Source of the DNA: Gemmatimonadota bacterium
GTDB lineage: Bacteria > Gemmatimonadota > Gemmatimonadetes > Gemmatimonadales > GWC2-71-9
Direction: 5' to 3'
NCBI GenBank assembly: GCA_022710485.1
Contig: JAKLGU010000001.1
Location: 366,501-430,500, forward strand
DNA length: 64,000 nt
Part shown: positions 52,836-61,176 of the stretch, one piece after another
Layout: the number at the start of each line of letters is the position of its first letter
Position numbering within the stretch: the stretch's first letter is position 1
Made by a program: the position numbers and the translations under genes
Notes under the pieces: generated by a model
What the model saw: the letters and a program-made list of their open reading frames with translations, nothing else
What the model was told of the DNA's origin: nothing
Database searches by the model: none

Positions 52836-53644
52836 TCGAAACCGTGCTCCGCGCCGGGGTAGCGACCGGCCCGGACGTCCTCCGCGTACGCCGACACCGC
52901 CGCCCGGATGGTGCCGTCGAGGTCGGCGTACCGCTTGAGGAACTTCGGCGTGAAGGCGGGGTTCATGCCGAGCATGTCGGGCAGCACGAGCACTTGCCCG
53001 TCGCAGCCGGCGCCGGCGCCGATCCCCACGGTCGGAATCGCGAGTTCCTTCGTCACGCGTGCGGCGAGCGCGGAAGGGACGAGCTCGAGGACCACGCTGA
53101 ACGCGCCGGCCTCCTCGACGGCGTGGGCATCGGCGAGGAGGCGCGCGGCGGCGCCCTCCTCCCTGCCCTGCACCCGGTAGCCGCCGAGGGCGTGCACCGA
53201 TTGCGGCGTGAGCCCGACGTGGCCCATCACCGGAATCCCCCGGTCCACTAGCGCGCGGATGGTCGGCCCCATCGTCACGCCGCCCTCGAGCTTCACGGCC
53301 GCCGCATCGGTCTCCTGGAGCACGCGGCCGGCGTTCCGGATCGCCTCCTCCGGCGTGACCTGGTAACTGAGGAACGGGAGGTCCACGACCACCAGCGCCC
53401 GGCGGACGGCCCCCTGCACCGCCCGGGCGTGGTAGATCATCTGGTCGAGCGTGGCGCTCAGCGTGGTGGGCCGGCCGGCCACTACCTGGTTCACGGAATC
53501 GCCGACGAGGATGAGGTCCACCCCGGACGCGTCGAGCATTCGCGCCATCAGCGCGTCGTACGCGGTGAGGGAGACGATCTTCTTGCCGGCCCGCTTCATC
53601 GCCACGACGTCAAGCGTGGTCAGCGGTTTCGGTTGGTCACTCAT
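52832..53644 (-). CDS. panB: 3-methyl-2-oxobutanoate hydroxymethyltransferase
   Basis: Transfers a hydroxymethyl group from methylenetetrahydrofolate to ketoisovalerate, the first step of pantoate synthesis. A 270-residue TIM-barrel enzyme with SLTAYDALMARMLDASGVDLILVGDS, in which Asp residues bind Mg, and the family motifs KLEGG and VMGHVGLTPQSVHALGGYRVQGR. The ATG at 53644 has GGAG upstream. It overlaps folK by eight bases, so folate and pantothenate genes are joined here. Confidence 0.96.
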   Translation of the reverse strand: MSDQPKPLTTLDVVAMKRAGKKIVSLTAYDALMARMLDASGVDLILVGDSVNQVVAGRPTTLSATLDQMIYHARAVQGAVRRALVVVDLPFLSYQVTPEEAIRNAGRVLQETDAAAVKLEGGVTMGPTIRALVDRGIPVMGHVGLTPQSVHALGGYRVQGREEGAAARLLADAHAVEEAGAFSVVLELVPSALAARVTKELAIPTVGIGAGAGCDGQVLVLPDMLGMNPAFTPKFLKRYADLDGTIRAAVSAYAEDVRAGRYPGAEHGFE

Positions 53645-54050
53645 GAGTTTCAATCTCCGCCAGCCCGCGCTGCCAGAAATCGCGGTTGGGGAGCTCCGGG
53701 TGCGGGATCGTCAGGCCAGGCTCGGCCACCATGCGGCGGCCGTACCGAATGATGTCCAGGTCGAGAGAGCGCGACGCCCACCGCGCGCCGCGCGTCCGTC
53801 CCTCGGCGCGTTCGATGGCTTGGCAGGCCTCGAGCAGCGCGCGCGGTTCCAGCGACGTCTCCACCAGCGCGACCTGGTTCAGGTAGGCGGGCTGGTCGAG
53901 CCCGCCGAGGGGCGCCGTCTCCTCCACCGTCGAGGTGCGCAGGAGGCGGGTGCCGGGGAGCGCCGCAAGCGCCCGTCGGGCGGCGGCGAGGTGGGCCGCC
54001 CGGTCGCCGAGGTTGCTCCCCAGCGCGATGGCCGCCACGTCCGCCCCCAC
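53637..54050 (-). CDS. folK: 2-amino-4-hydroxy-6-hydroxymethyldihydropteridine pyrophosphokinase
   Basis: Transfers pyrophosphate from ATP to the pterin in folate biosynthesis. The 137-residue enzyme has ALGSNLGDRAAHLAAAR at the start and the signature RWASRSLDLDIIRYG with the two metal-binding Asp residues (DLDID-type as SLDLDI), ending with PHPELPNRDFW. Slightly short (usual about 150-160) but complete. Starts with GTG; it follows the MCP-type gene by three bases. Confidence 0.93.
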   Translation of the reverse strand: MGADVAAIALGSNLGDRAAHLAAARRALAALPGTRLLRTSTVEETAPLGGLDQPAYLNQVALVETSLEPRALLEACQAIERAEGRTRGARWASRSLDLDIIRYGRRMVAEPGLTIPHPELPNRDFWQRGLAEIETHE

Positions 54051-54053
54051 CGC

Positions 54054-56135
54054 CTAGGCGCCGACGGTGAAGTGGCGCGCGATCGACTGCAGGTGCGAGG
54101 AGACCTTTTCGAGCTGCCGGATCGCCTCGTCCAGGTCCGCCTGCGCCCCGGCCGCACGCCCCGCCTGGCTCGCCAGGACGTTGGTCTCCTCGCGAATCCT
54201 CGCAGACACCGTCGCCAGGTGCCCGATCTGCTCCTGCAGCTTGGCGAAGGCCCCTTCCTGCTGACCCGCCGTCTCGCCGATCCGCTGCGCGGCGGTGCCC
54301 GCCTCGCGGGTCACGTTCACGATCCCCTCGAGCGCCTCGACCGCCGCCTCGCCGAGCTGCTCCACCCCCTCGACGGCGCGCTCCCCGTGGGACATCTGCG
54401 CGGTGATCTCGGTGACCTGGTCCGCGATGGCGGCGAGCAGCCCGCCGGCCTCCCGCGCGGCGACGGCGCTCTGGTCGGCGAGCTCGCGCACCTCCGCCGC
54501 CACCACGGCGAACCCCTTGCCCTCCTGTCCCGCGCGCGCCGCCTCGATGGCGGCGTTGAGCGAGATGAGGTTCGTCAGGTCGGCGATCTCCCGGATCGAG
54601 CCGATGAAGCCGGTGATCCGCTTGGTCACGTTGCCGAGCTCGCCGACCTGGCGGGAGCTTTCCGCCACGAAATGCTTGAGGTCCACCAGCCGCCGGATGG
54701 CGTCCCGAATCGTCTCCCGATTCCGCGCTGCCGTCTCGGAGGCGCGGCCGCTCGCCTCCGCGGCGCGCTTCCCCTGGATGGCCATTTCGGCGGACCCGCT
54801 CGCGAGCGCCTTCGTCGCCTGAAGTCCCGCGGTCACGAAGGCGTCTTGTTCCGCCAGGCCGAAGCGGAGCGACTTGGACGCGGCGGTGAGTGCGTCGGCC
54901 GAGGCGTGCAACGACTCCGTCGCCCGCGCCAGGGCGCCCACCTGGGAGCCGATGCTGTCCACCGTCGTGACCAGCGGCCGCCGCAGCTCGGCGATGTGGA
55001 TGGCGGTGGCCACCTGGGTGGCCAGCGTGGCCATGGCGGCGAGGTCTCGGCCGCGGTACATGTGCCGCTTGTGGTGCTCCAGCTCCAGCGTGCCGATCAC
55101 GTCGGTCCCGAACCGGAGCGGCAGGATCACCAGGCTCTGGGTGTCGGAGGCGGCCATCGGCATCCGCGCGTCCTTCGAGGTGTCGTGCACAATGACCGGC
55201 TCCGCCGTGGCGATGGCCTCCCGGCGCAGCGGCTCGAGTTCCGCGGGCACCTCGCCGCGGCCGCTGCGCCCTACCTCGCCACGGTAGGCGAGCGTCACGA
55301 CGTCCTGGTCGTCCCGTCGATAGATCCGGAGATCGCCCCAGTCGAGCAGGCGGTGGGCCAGCCGCTCGATCTGCTGGAAGGAATCCATCAGCGTCACGTT
55401 GGTGGTGATCGCCGTCTCCATGAGGTGGACCTTGTTCAGGTCCTCCGCGGCGATGGCCTCCTCGAGGATCTTCTTGGTGAGGAGCCCGAACACGCCGACC
55501 ACGGCCAGCACCGCCGCCCACCCCGGCGGGCTGAGCACCTGGATGGCCCCGACGATGATGGCCGCGGCGCCAAGCGTCAGCAGGTACGCCACGACTTCGT
55601 AGCGCAGGATCAGCAGCCGCTCTTCGCTCTCGAGCTTGTCCCGCAGCAGCAGGGTGAAGTAGAAGAGCGCCCGCGACAGGAAGAAGTACGTGCCGGCCAG
55701 CGTGAACGCGGCCGGCAGGAAGTCCAGTCCGGTGGAGGGCGATCCGCTGAGCCGCCAGACCAGCGCGAAGATGCCGTACGCCGCCATGAAGGCGATGCTC
55801 TCCCGGCCGGCGTTGACCAGGCCGGCACCCATCGGCTTCCGCAGCCAGAGGGTGTCCACCAGGTACACGCCGGCGGCCATGCCCGCCACGACCTGGGAGG
55901 GCGCGGCAACCAGGATGCCGACGACGACCGGGACGCCGTGCTGGGTCAGGTACGAGTACTTGCTGAGCCGGACCGGGGAGGCGCGCAGCGCGGCGACCGC
56001 CACCAGGATCACGAGGGTCGGGAGCGGTTGCTCGATCCAGCGGAAATCGAGGAGCAGCGCCACGGCGGCCAGGGAGAGGCCGAGCCAGACGAGGACCTTG
56101 GCGTAGCGCTGGAGGACGCGCGCGGTATCGAACAT
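54054..56135 (-). CDS. Membrane GAF-domain methyl-accepting protein (MCP signalling domain)
   Basis: A 693-residue sensor. Its N-terminal 240 residues carry about seven hydrophobic helices (for example [56 protein letters not shown]), a MASE-like arrangement. A GAF domain follows (about 255-400, with [15 protein letters not shown] and [20 protein letters not shown]). The MCP signalling tip [19 protein letters not shown]...EVRELADQ lies at about 518-557. No cheA, cheW or other che genes are nearby, so it may signal elsewhere. It follows the HD-GYP gene by 21 bases. Confidence 0.88.
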   Translation of the reverse strand: MFDTARVLQRYAKVLVWLGLSLAAVALLLDFRWIEQPLPTLVILVAVAALRASPVRLSKYSYLTQHGVPVVVGILVAAPSQVVAGMAAGVYLVDTLWLRKPMGAGLVNAGRESIAFMAAYGIFALVWRLSGSPSTGLDFLPAAFTLAGTYFFLSRALFYFTLLLRDKLESEERLLILRYEVVAYLLTLGAAAIIVGAIQVLSPPGWAAVLAVVGVFGLLTKKILEEAIAAEDLNKVHLMETAITTNVTLMDSFQQIERLAHRLLDWGDLRIYRRDDQDVVTLAYRGEVGRSGRGEVPAELEPLRREAIATAEPVIVHDTSKDARMPMAASDTQSLVILPLRFGTDVIGTLELEHHKRHMYRGRDLAAMATLATQVATAIHIAELRRPLVTTVDSIGSQVGALARATESLHASADALTAASKSLRFGLAEQDAFVTAGLQATKALASGSAEMAIQGKRAAEASGRASETAARNRETIRDAIRRLVDLKHFVAESSRQVGELGNVTKRITGFIGSIREIADLTNLISLNAAIEAARAGQEGKGFAVVAAEVRELADQSAVAAREAGGLLAAIADQVTEITAQMSHGERAVEGVEQLGEAAVEALEGIVNVTREAGTAAQRIGETAGQQEGAFAKLQEQIGHLATVSARIREETNVLASQAGRAAGAQADLDEAIRQLEKVSSHLQSIARHFTVGA

Positions 56136-56156
56136 CAGGCGCTCGCCACGCGGAGG

Positions 56157-57599
56157 TCAGACAAAATAGTCGCCCACCACGAGGCCGTACCGGGCCGGGT
56201 CGGTCACCTTGACGATCGACCGCGCGTAGCCGCCCTGGCCGTTGCCGTCGGACAGATCCGCCAGGTTACCCGGCGGCGGAAGCACGGCACCGTTCGTGTC
56301 GATGGCGATGCGGACGATGGGCCGGTTGAGCACGGTCGGATCGGGGTTCGGGCCGGCGACGATGGCCACCTCGAGGGTGTCGAGAATGACGCAAGTGCCG
56401 ACCGGGTAGATGCCGATGAGGTTGATGAGCGCCTTGACCAGGACCCGGTCGTAGCCACGCCGGGGATTTTCCCACATCTCTTTCAGGACGGCGTCCGGCT
56501 GGATCGGCACCGTCTGATAGCTGCGCCTGGTCGTGGCCGCGTCGAATCCGTCCGCCACCGCCACCAGCCGCGAATACAACCCCAGCGTCCGCGGGCGGAT
56601 GGCCCGCGGGTAGCCGGTCAGGTCGGTCTTCATGTGGTGCTCGTGCGCCACGAGGATGGCCCGGTAGGGCGTCTCCTCGTAGCGGCGGGAACTGAACAGC
56701 GTGAGCGTGCCGAACCAGGGGTGGCGGGTCATCACCTTCCATTCCGCCTCGTCCAGCCCGGTGGTCTTGTTGAGGATATCGAGGGAAATCCGCGCCTTGC
56801 CGATGTCGTGCAGCAGCGCGGCGAGCCCGAGGTCGTAGAGCTGCAGTTTGCCGAACCCGAGCTTCTTGCCGAGGGCGACGGAGAAGATGCAGACGTTGAC
56901 CGAGTGGGTGAAGGTGTATTCGTCGTAGTCCCGGATGGTCGTGAGGCCGACGATCGAGGTCTCGTTGTTCAGCACCTGGTCCACCACCAGCTGCACCGCC
57001 CGCTTCACCTTCTTGAGGTTGGCGGTGCGCCCCATCCGCACGCTGTTCACGACGTCCTTGGTGACCGCGACGCCCTGCGCGTAGGTCCGCTTCGCCACTT
57101 CGCGCGCCTCGGCGGAGTCTTCCTGCTCCTCGACCGCCGTGAGCGGCTCCAGCTGGAGGTGCCGGATGTCGGCCCGCTGCAGGCGGGTCATCAGCTCATC
57201 GAACCGGCTCCCCGCCGCGTCCCGGGTGCCGAGGCTGAGGAAGACGCTGAGCAGCGCCTGCCATTCGCGGCGCTCGACGCCGCGCACGATGCGGAGGGTC
57301 CCGACCTCGAACGTGCGGAGCAGGCCGAGCACCTGGCTGAAGGAAGCGTAGTTGTCGAGTTCGAGGCGGAGCCGCGTGTCGTTGACGAACAGGAAGTCGC
57401 CCGACGCGCGGATTTCCACGTCGTCTTCGTCGCCGAGCAGCTGCTGGCCCGAGGCGAGCAGGTCGTCGAGCGCCTTCTGCACCGTGGTGTTCTCGAGCGG
57501 GTACAGCTTGAGGCTCCGCAGCGCGGCGTAGAACGAGAGGAGGAGGCTCCGCCCGTCATGACGGAGGTTGTGGTCGGCGGACTGTGGGTCCTGGCTCAT
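56157..57599 (-). CDS. HD-GYP-like phosphodiesterase domain protein
   Basis: A 480-residue protein. An N-terminal domain of about 200 residues precedes the HD domain, with H264-D265 (ALLHDIGKARIS) and H293. The GYP region reads VAHEHHMKTDLTGYP (H321-H322, D326), where the canonical HHExxDGxGYP would be: the Glu is Met and the Gly after the Asp is Leu. Asp350 (VAVADGFDA) is present. It therefore belongs to a divergent HD-GYP group, and cyclic-di-GMP hydrolysis is plausible but unproven. It overlaps the HEAT gene by four bases. Confidence 0.85.
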   Translation of the reverse strand: MSQDPQSADHNLRHDGRSLLLSFYAALRSLKLYPLENTTVQKALDDLLASGQQLLGDEDDVEIRASGDFLFVNDTRLRLELDNYASFSQVLGLLRTFEVGTLRIVRGVERREWQALLSVFLSLGTRDAAGSRFDELMTRLQRADIRHLQLEPLTAVEEQEDSAEAREVAKRTYAQGVAVTKDVVNSVRMGRTANLKKVKRAVQLVVDQVLNNETSIVGLTTIRDYDEYTFTHSVNVCIFSVALGKKLGFGKLQLYDLGLAALLHDIGKARISLDILNKTTGLDEAEWKVMTRHPWFGTLTLFSSRRYEETPYRAILVAHEHHMKTDLTGYPRAIRPRTLGLYSRLVAVADGFDAATTRRSYQTVPIQPDAVLKEMWENPRRGYDRVLVKALINLIGIYPVGTCVILDTLEVAIVAGPNPDPTVLNRPIVRIAIDTNGAVLPPPGNLADLSDGNGQGGYARSIVKVTDPARYGLVVGDYFV

Positions 57600-59383
57600 T
57601 CCGCCACCCCCCGGAGTGCCGCGGCCACGGCGTTGCGCACCTGGCGGTCGTTGTCCTCCGCGACCGATTCGAGCACCGCCCGCGCCTCGGGCGAGCCGAT
57701 CTTCCCCAGCCCGAGCGCGGCGCACATCCGGACGTCGGCGCTCTGTTTCCGGCGGAAGAAGCCGCGCCGCGCCAGCAGGTCGCCGAGCGTGGCGACGCCG
57801 GTCGGCCCCACGATGGCGCCGTAGGCCTCGAAGAACGCGCGCCGCTCGTTGAAATCGAGGTCCTTGCGGCCCTTCCCCGCGACGACCTCCTCGACGCGCC
57901 GGAGCGCGCCCTTGTACCCGCGGGCGCTCAGCGCCTTCAGGGCGGCGACCCGCACCGCGCGGTCGTCGTCGCCGATCGCCTTCTCGAGGAGGACCAGCGC
58001 GCCGGGCGTCCCGATCTGGACCAGCGCGTCGGTCGCGGCCAGGCGGAGCCCGGCGTCGGCGCGGCCCATCACGTCGCCGAGACCGGCCACGGCGCCCTCG
58101 AGTTTCAGCCGGCCGGCCAGGTCGATCGCACCCGGCAGCGCCTCGGGGTCTCCCGACCGTAGCAGGCGCAGCAACTCGCCCTGGTGGGCCGACGCCAGCT
58201 GCTGCACCGCCGCCTCCACCAGCGCGCGGACCGGCGCGGACGTGAGCCGGGGCGTCCACTCCACGAGAGTGGACAGCGCGCCCGGCCGCAGCTCGCGGAG
58301 CAGTTCCATGATGTCGGCGTCGCTCGGGCGGCCGGTGCCCTCGTCGAGCGCCTGCATCAACTGGCTCACGATGGCCGGCTCGCTCAGCTGCGCCACGAAC
58401 TTGGCCAGCCGATCACGATGCCCCTGCTGCAGGCCCGGCGCACGCTCGGCCAGGGCGCGCGTTTCGCGCAGCACGGCCGCGCTCGCGCGGAACTCGCCCG
58501 CGTTCAGCATGCTGGGGAAGAGGGTCTCGATCACCCCGAGGATCTCCTCACGGACCTCGTCCTCGGCGTACGATTCGAAGAGGTCGTAGAGGGCGCTCAG
58601 GGACGCGTCGCGCAGGTCCCGCGTGTACTCGAGCCGGAGGTCGGCGCTGAGCATGTCGATTTCGCCGGCATCGAGGAAGTACAGCGTCGAGTCGAACTCG
58701 TCGATGTCGACGACGCCCTTGGGCCGGTCGACGGCGTCCACGGCGCCGCCTGCCTCCCCGGCAGCGCCAGCCTCCTCGCCCTCGGCCACGGTCTCCCCCT
58801 GAGCCGCGACACCCCCGATCCCCTCGCCCGGCCCCACAGCGGCGAGATCGGTCCGCACCTCGTCCGCGAAACTCGCGCCCGCGGAGTACTGCGCGCCGGG
58901 CACCAGCTCCGCCGTGCCGAAGTCCTGGACGAACTCCGTGAAGCGCACGTCGACGAAATGGAACTCCTCGGTCCACAGGAGGGTGAACAGGTCCTCGGTG
59001 GCGTCCGGGCTGAGCCCGCGGACCTTGTTCACCACGCGCAGCAGGCGCGGCAACTCCTCCACTTCCACGCCCTTGCGCAGGGTGAGGACGCGCAGCCCGT
59101 CCTTGTACAGCGTCCAGGCGAGGCTGTCCGCCTTGCTGAGCTGGTGATACACCACCGTCCCTTCCCAGACGAAATCGGTTTCCTGGACGGTGAGCACCAA
59201 CTCGTCGACGGCCGACCAGACCGGCTCGAAGGCCGTCTCGAGGTTCTTGGCCGCACGATGAAACATGGGATTGTTGGGGAGGTACATCTGGAAAGCCCGC
59301 GATGCCTTGACCAGCGTGCGCAGCAGCTCTTCCACCTGTTCAGGTGGCAGTATCTGCTCGAACTGAGCGCCCGGTTCGGTCAC
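57596..59383 (-). CDS. HEAT-repeat protein of unknown function
   Basis: A 595-residue cytoplasmic protein. The N-terminal 200 residues are predicted all-helical with FQMYLPNNPMFHRAAKNLETA; an acidic linker (AEGEEAGAAGEAGGAVD) follows. From about 380 on, HEAT-like helical repeats run to the end (ALVEAAVQQLASAHQGELL, GLGDVMGRADAGLRLAATDALVQIG, DVRMCAALGLGKIGSPEARAVLESV). No catalytic motif. GTG at 59383 with GGGAG seven bases upstream. It is coupled to the HD-GYP gene and probably serves as its partner or scaffold. Confidence 0.8.
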   Translation of the reverse strand: MTEPGAQFEQILPPEQVEELLRTLVKASRAFQMYLPNNPMFHRAAKNLETAFEPVWSAVDELVLTVQETDFVWEGTVVYHQLSKADSLAWTLYKDGLRVLTLRKGVEVEELPRLLRVVNKVRGLSPDATEDLFTLLWTEEFHFVDVRFTEFVQDFGTAELVPGAQYSAGASFADEVRTDLAAVGPGEGIGGVAAQGETVAEGEEAGAAGEAGGAVDAVDRPKGVVDIDEFDSTLYFLDAGEIDMLSADLRLEYTRDLRDASLSALYDLFESYAEDEVREEILGVIETLFPSMLNAGEFRASAAVLRETRALAERAPGLQQGHRDRLAKFVAQLSEPAIVSQLMQALDEGTGRPSDADIMELLRELRPGALSTLVEWTPRLTSAPVRALVEAAVQQLASAHQGELLRLLRSGDPEALPGAIDLAGRLKLEGAVAGLGDVMGRADAGLRLAATDALVQIGTPGALVLLEKAIGDDDRAVRVAALKALSARGYKGALRRVEEVVAGKGRKDLDFNERRAFFEAYGAIVGPTGVATLGDLLARRGFFRRKQSADVRMCAALGLGKIGSPEARAVLESVAEDNDRQVRNAVAAALRGVAE

Positions 59384-59519
59384 CGCGTGTCTCCCGTGAG
59401 CGCCGCGCCCCGCGCGACATCCTTGGCGCCCCGACCGCTCAGGCGGGGCCGGACCAGATGTGCAATTGACACCGCAAGATAAGAGGCGCCGGCGCCTCAA
59501 GCCACCGCGGCAATCGGGC

Positions 59520-59548
59520 TTGATCTTCGGGAGGTGTTCGGGTAGCTT
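59520..59548 (+). promoter_or_regulatory. Promoter of lexA
   Basis: TTGATC (59520-59525), 17 bases, TAGCTT (59543-59548), giving a leader of about 35 bases before the ATG at 59588. No inverted repeat recognisable as a LexA box was found in or near it. The gap 59384-59587 holds no gene. Confidence 0.55.
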
Positions 59549-59587
59549 GATTCGGGCTCTCTTCGGTCATCTCCTCGGAGGACGGTC

Positions 59588-60196
59588 ATGCCTCTCACCC
59601 GTCGGCAACGCGATATCCTGACCTACCTGCAGGCCCAGATCACAGACAACGGGTACGCACCGAGCTTCGAGGAAATCGCGGAGCACTTCGGCTTTCAGTC
59701 GCTCGCCACCGTGCACGAGCACCTCACCAACCTTGAGCGGAAAGGCTATATCCACCGCTCCTACAACGAGAGCCGGTCCATCGAGGTGCTGCCGCCGAAG
59801 GGCACGGCCGTGGCCAGCGAAATCCCCATCCTCGGTCGGGTGGCGGCCGGCACCCCCATCGAGGCCGTCATGCACGGGGAGTCGCTCGCGGTGCCGAACG
59901 AGATGCTTCCGGCGCGCGGCCCGAACTACGCCCTGCAGGTGCGCGGCGATTCCATGATCGACGCCCACGTCATCGATGGAGATTTCGTGGTGGTCCACGG
60001 CCGCCACAACGCCGAGAACGGCGAAATGGTCATCGCCCTCATCAACGGCTCCGAGGCCACGGTCAAGAAGTTTTATCGGGAGCCCGATGGCTGGATCCGG
60101 CTCCAGCCTGCCAACGACGCCATGCAGCCCATCCGGATCCAGGAGCGCGACGTGCTGATTCAGGGCGTGGTGGTCGGGGTCATTCGTAAGTACTGA
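59588..60196 (+). CDS. lexA: LexA repressor
   Basis: A 202-residue SOS repressor: N-terminal winged helix (LTRRQRDILTYLQAQI, GYAPSFEEIAEHFGFQSLATVHEHL), self-cleavage site Ala87-Gly88 (RVAAGTPIEA), and the peptidase dyad Ser122 (RGDSMIDAHV) and Lys160 (SEATVKKF). It represses SOS genes until RecA filaments trigger cleavage. The ATG at 59588 follows GGAGG. It is the expected place for a LexA box, but its DNA motif in this phylum is not established here. Confidence 0.96.
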   Translation: MPLTRRQRDILTYLQAQITDNGYAPSFEEIAEHFGFQSLATVHEHLTNLERKGYIHRSYNESRSIEVLPPKGTAVASEIPILGRVAAGTPIEAVMHGESLAVPNEMLPARGPNYALQVRGDSMIDAHVIDGDFVVVHGRHNAENGEMVIALINGSEATVKKFYREPDGWIRLQPANDAMQPIRIQERDVLIQGVVVGVIRKY

Positions 60197-60266
60197 TTGC
60201 TTCCGCAGCAGCCCACGACACCCCTCGCCTACCCAGTCGCCGCCCCGCCCACCGCCCCCGTCGACG

Positions 60267-60285
60267 CCCCCGCGGCATGCGGGGG
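60267..60285 (+). terminator. Weak hairpin after lexA
   Basis: A 7-bp stem CCCCCGC / GCGGGGG with loop GGCAT, 71 bases after the lexA stop, not followed by a T-run. It may mark the end of the lexA transcript or act as a rho-type pause; low support. Confidence 0.3.
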
Positions 60286-60352
60286 AAGAAGTGCACGAAA
60301 ATCGTAGTCGTCAACAGGGGCTTTTGTCAATTCTGACAAGCATTTGCGCGTC

Positions 60353-60382
60353 TTGCCGGAGGCCCGTCAAACGGGCTAGATT
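60353..60382 (+). promoter_or_regulatory. Promoter of the truA operon
   Basis: TTGCCG (60353-60358), 18 bases, TAGATT (60377-60382). The box ends eight bases before the truA ATG, so the transcript would begin almost at the start codon (leaderless). An inverted repeat TTGTCA-ATTC-TGACAA (60324-60339) lies 14 bases upstream of the -35 box and could be an operator or activator site. Confidence 0.65.
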
Positions 60383-60390
60383 TCGCGCCG

Positions 60391-61176
60391 ATGAGCCGGA
60401 CTTTTCTTGCCGAGTTGCACTTCGATGGCGGCCGCTTTCTCGGCTGGCAACGGCAGGCATCCGGCCGGACCGTCCAGGCCGAGGTCGAAGGCGTGCTGGA
60501 GCGCCTCGCGGGCCGAAGGGTGGTGGCGCACGGCGCGGGGCGAACCGACGCCGGAGTCCACGCGGTGGGGATGGGCGTCAGCTTCTCGCTGGCGGCCAAG
60601 TGGGAGCCGGACGCGGTGCGCCGAGCCATGAACGCGCTCCTCCCGCGCGACTGCTGGGTGGAACGGGTGCGGACGGCCGTCCCGGGGTTCCATGCGCGAA
60701 AGAGCGCACTCGGCCGCGAGTACCGGTACGAAATCGGGGTGGACGCCGCCTCCATGTCCCCGTTCCGGCGGCCGTATGAATGGGCGCTCGGGCGTCCGCT
60801 CGACGCCGCCCTGCTCCGGAAGGCCGTGTCGGCGCTGCCCGGCGAGCACGACTTCCGGGCCTTCGCGGTCAAAGGCGAGCCGAAGCCGCATTTTCTCTGC
60901 ACGCTGCGGCGCGCCGAGTGGCGGGAGCGGGACGAGGGCCGGGGGTACGCGTTTCACGTTGCCGCCGACCGGTTCCTCCACCACATGGTGCGGATGCTGG
61001 TCGGGACAATGGTCGATATCGGGCTCGGGCGGCGCCCGGCCGAGGACATGACCACACTGCTCGGGCGGCAGGACAACGCCGACACCAGTCCGCCCGCGCC
61101 GCCGGAAGGATTGTATTTTGTCTCCGCCCAATACGCCGCGGAGGCGTTCGCCGACCACCCCGGGGATGCCGCATGA
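60391..61176 (+). CDS. truA: tRNA pseudouridine synthase A
   Basis: Makes pseudouridine at positions 38-40 of tRNAs. The 261-residue enzyme has the catalytic Asp53 in GRTDAGVHAVG, the opening LHFDGGRFLGWQRQ and a later HMVRMLVGTMVDIGLGRR. It overlaps the following htrA-like gene by four bases (ATGA) and is the first gene of truA - htrA-like - purB - purC. Confidence 0.96.
   Translation: MSRTFLAELHFDGGRFLGWQRQASGRTVQAEVEGVLERLAGRRVVAHGAGRTDAGVHAVGMGVSFSLAAKWEPDAVRRAMNALLPRDCWVERVRTAVPGFHARKSALGREYRYEIGVDAASMSPFRRPYEWALGRPLDAALLRKAVSALPGEHDFRAFAVKGEPKPHFLCTLRRAEWRERDEGRGYAFHVAADRFLHHMVRMLVGTMVDIGLGRRPAEDMTTLLGRQDNADTSPPAPPEGLYFVSAQYAAEAFADHPGDAA

Noticed and set aside
53451..57824. Plus-strand open frame of over 1,400 codons
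   Set aside because: It runs antisense to panB, folK, the MCP-type gene and the HD-GYP gene, all of which have clear families. Its translation is Arg/Gly/His-rich and unrelated to any domain.
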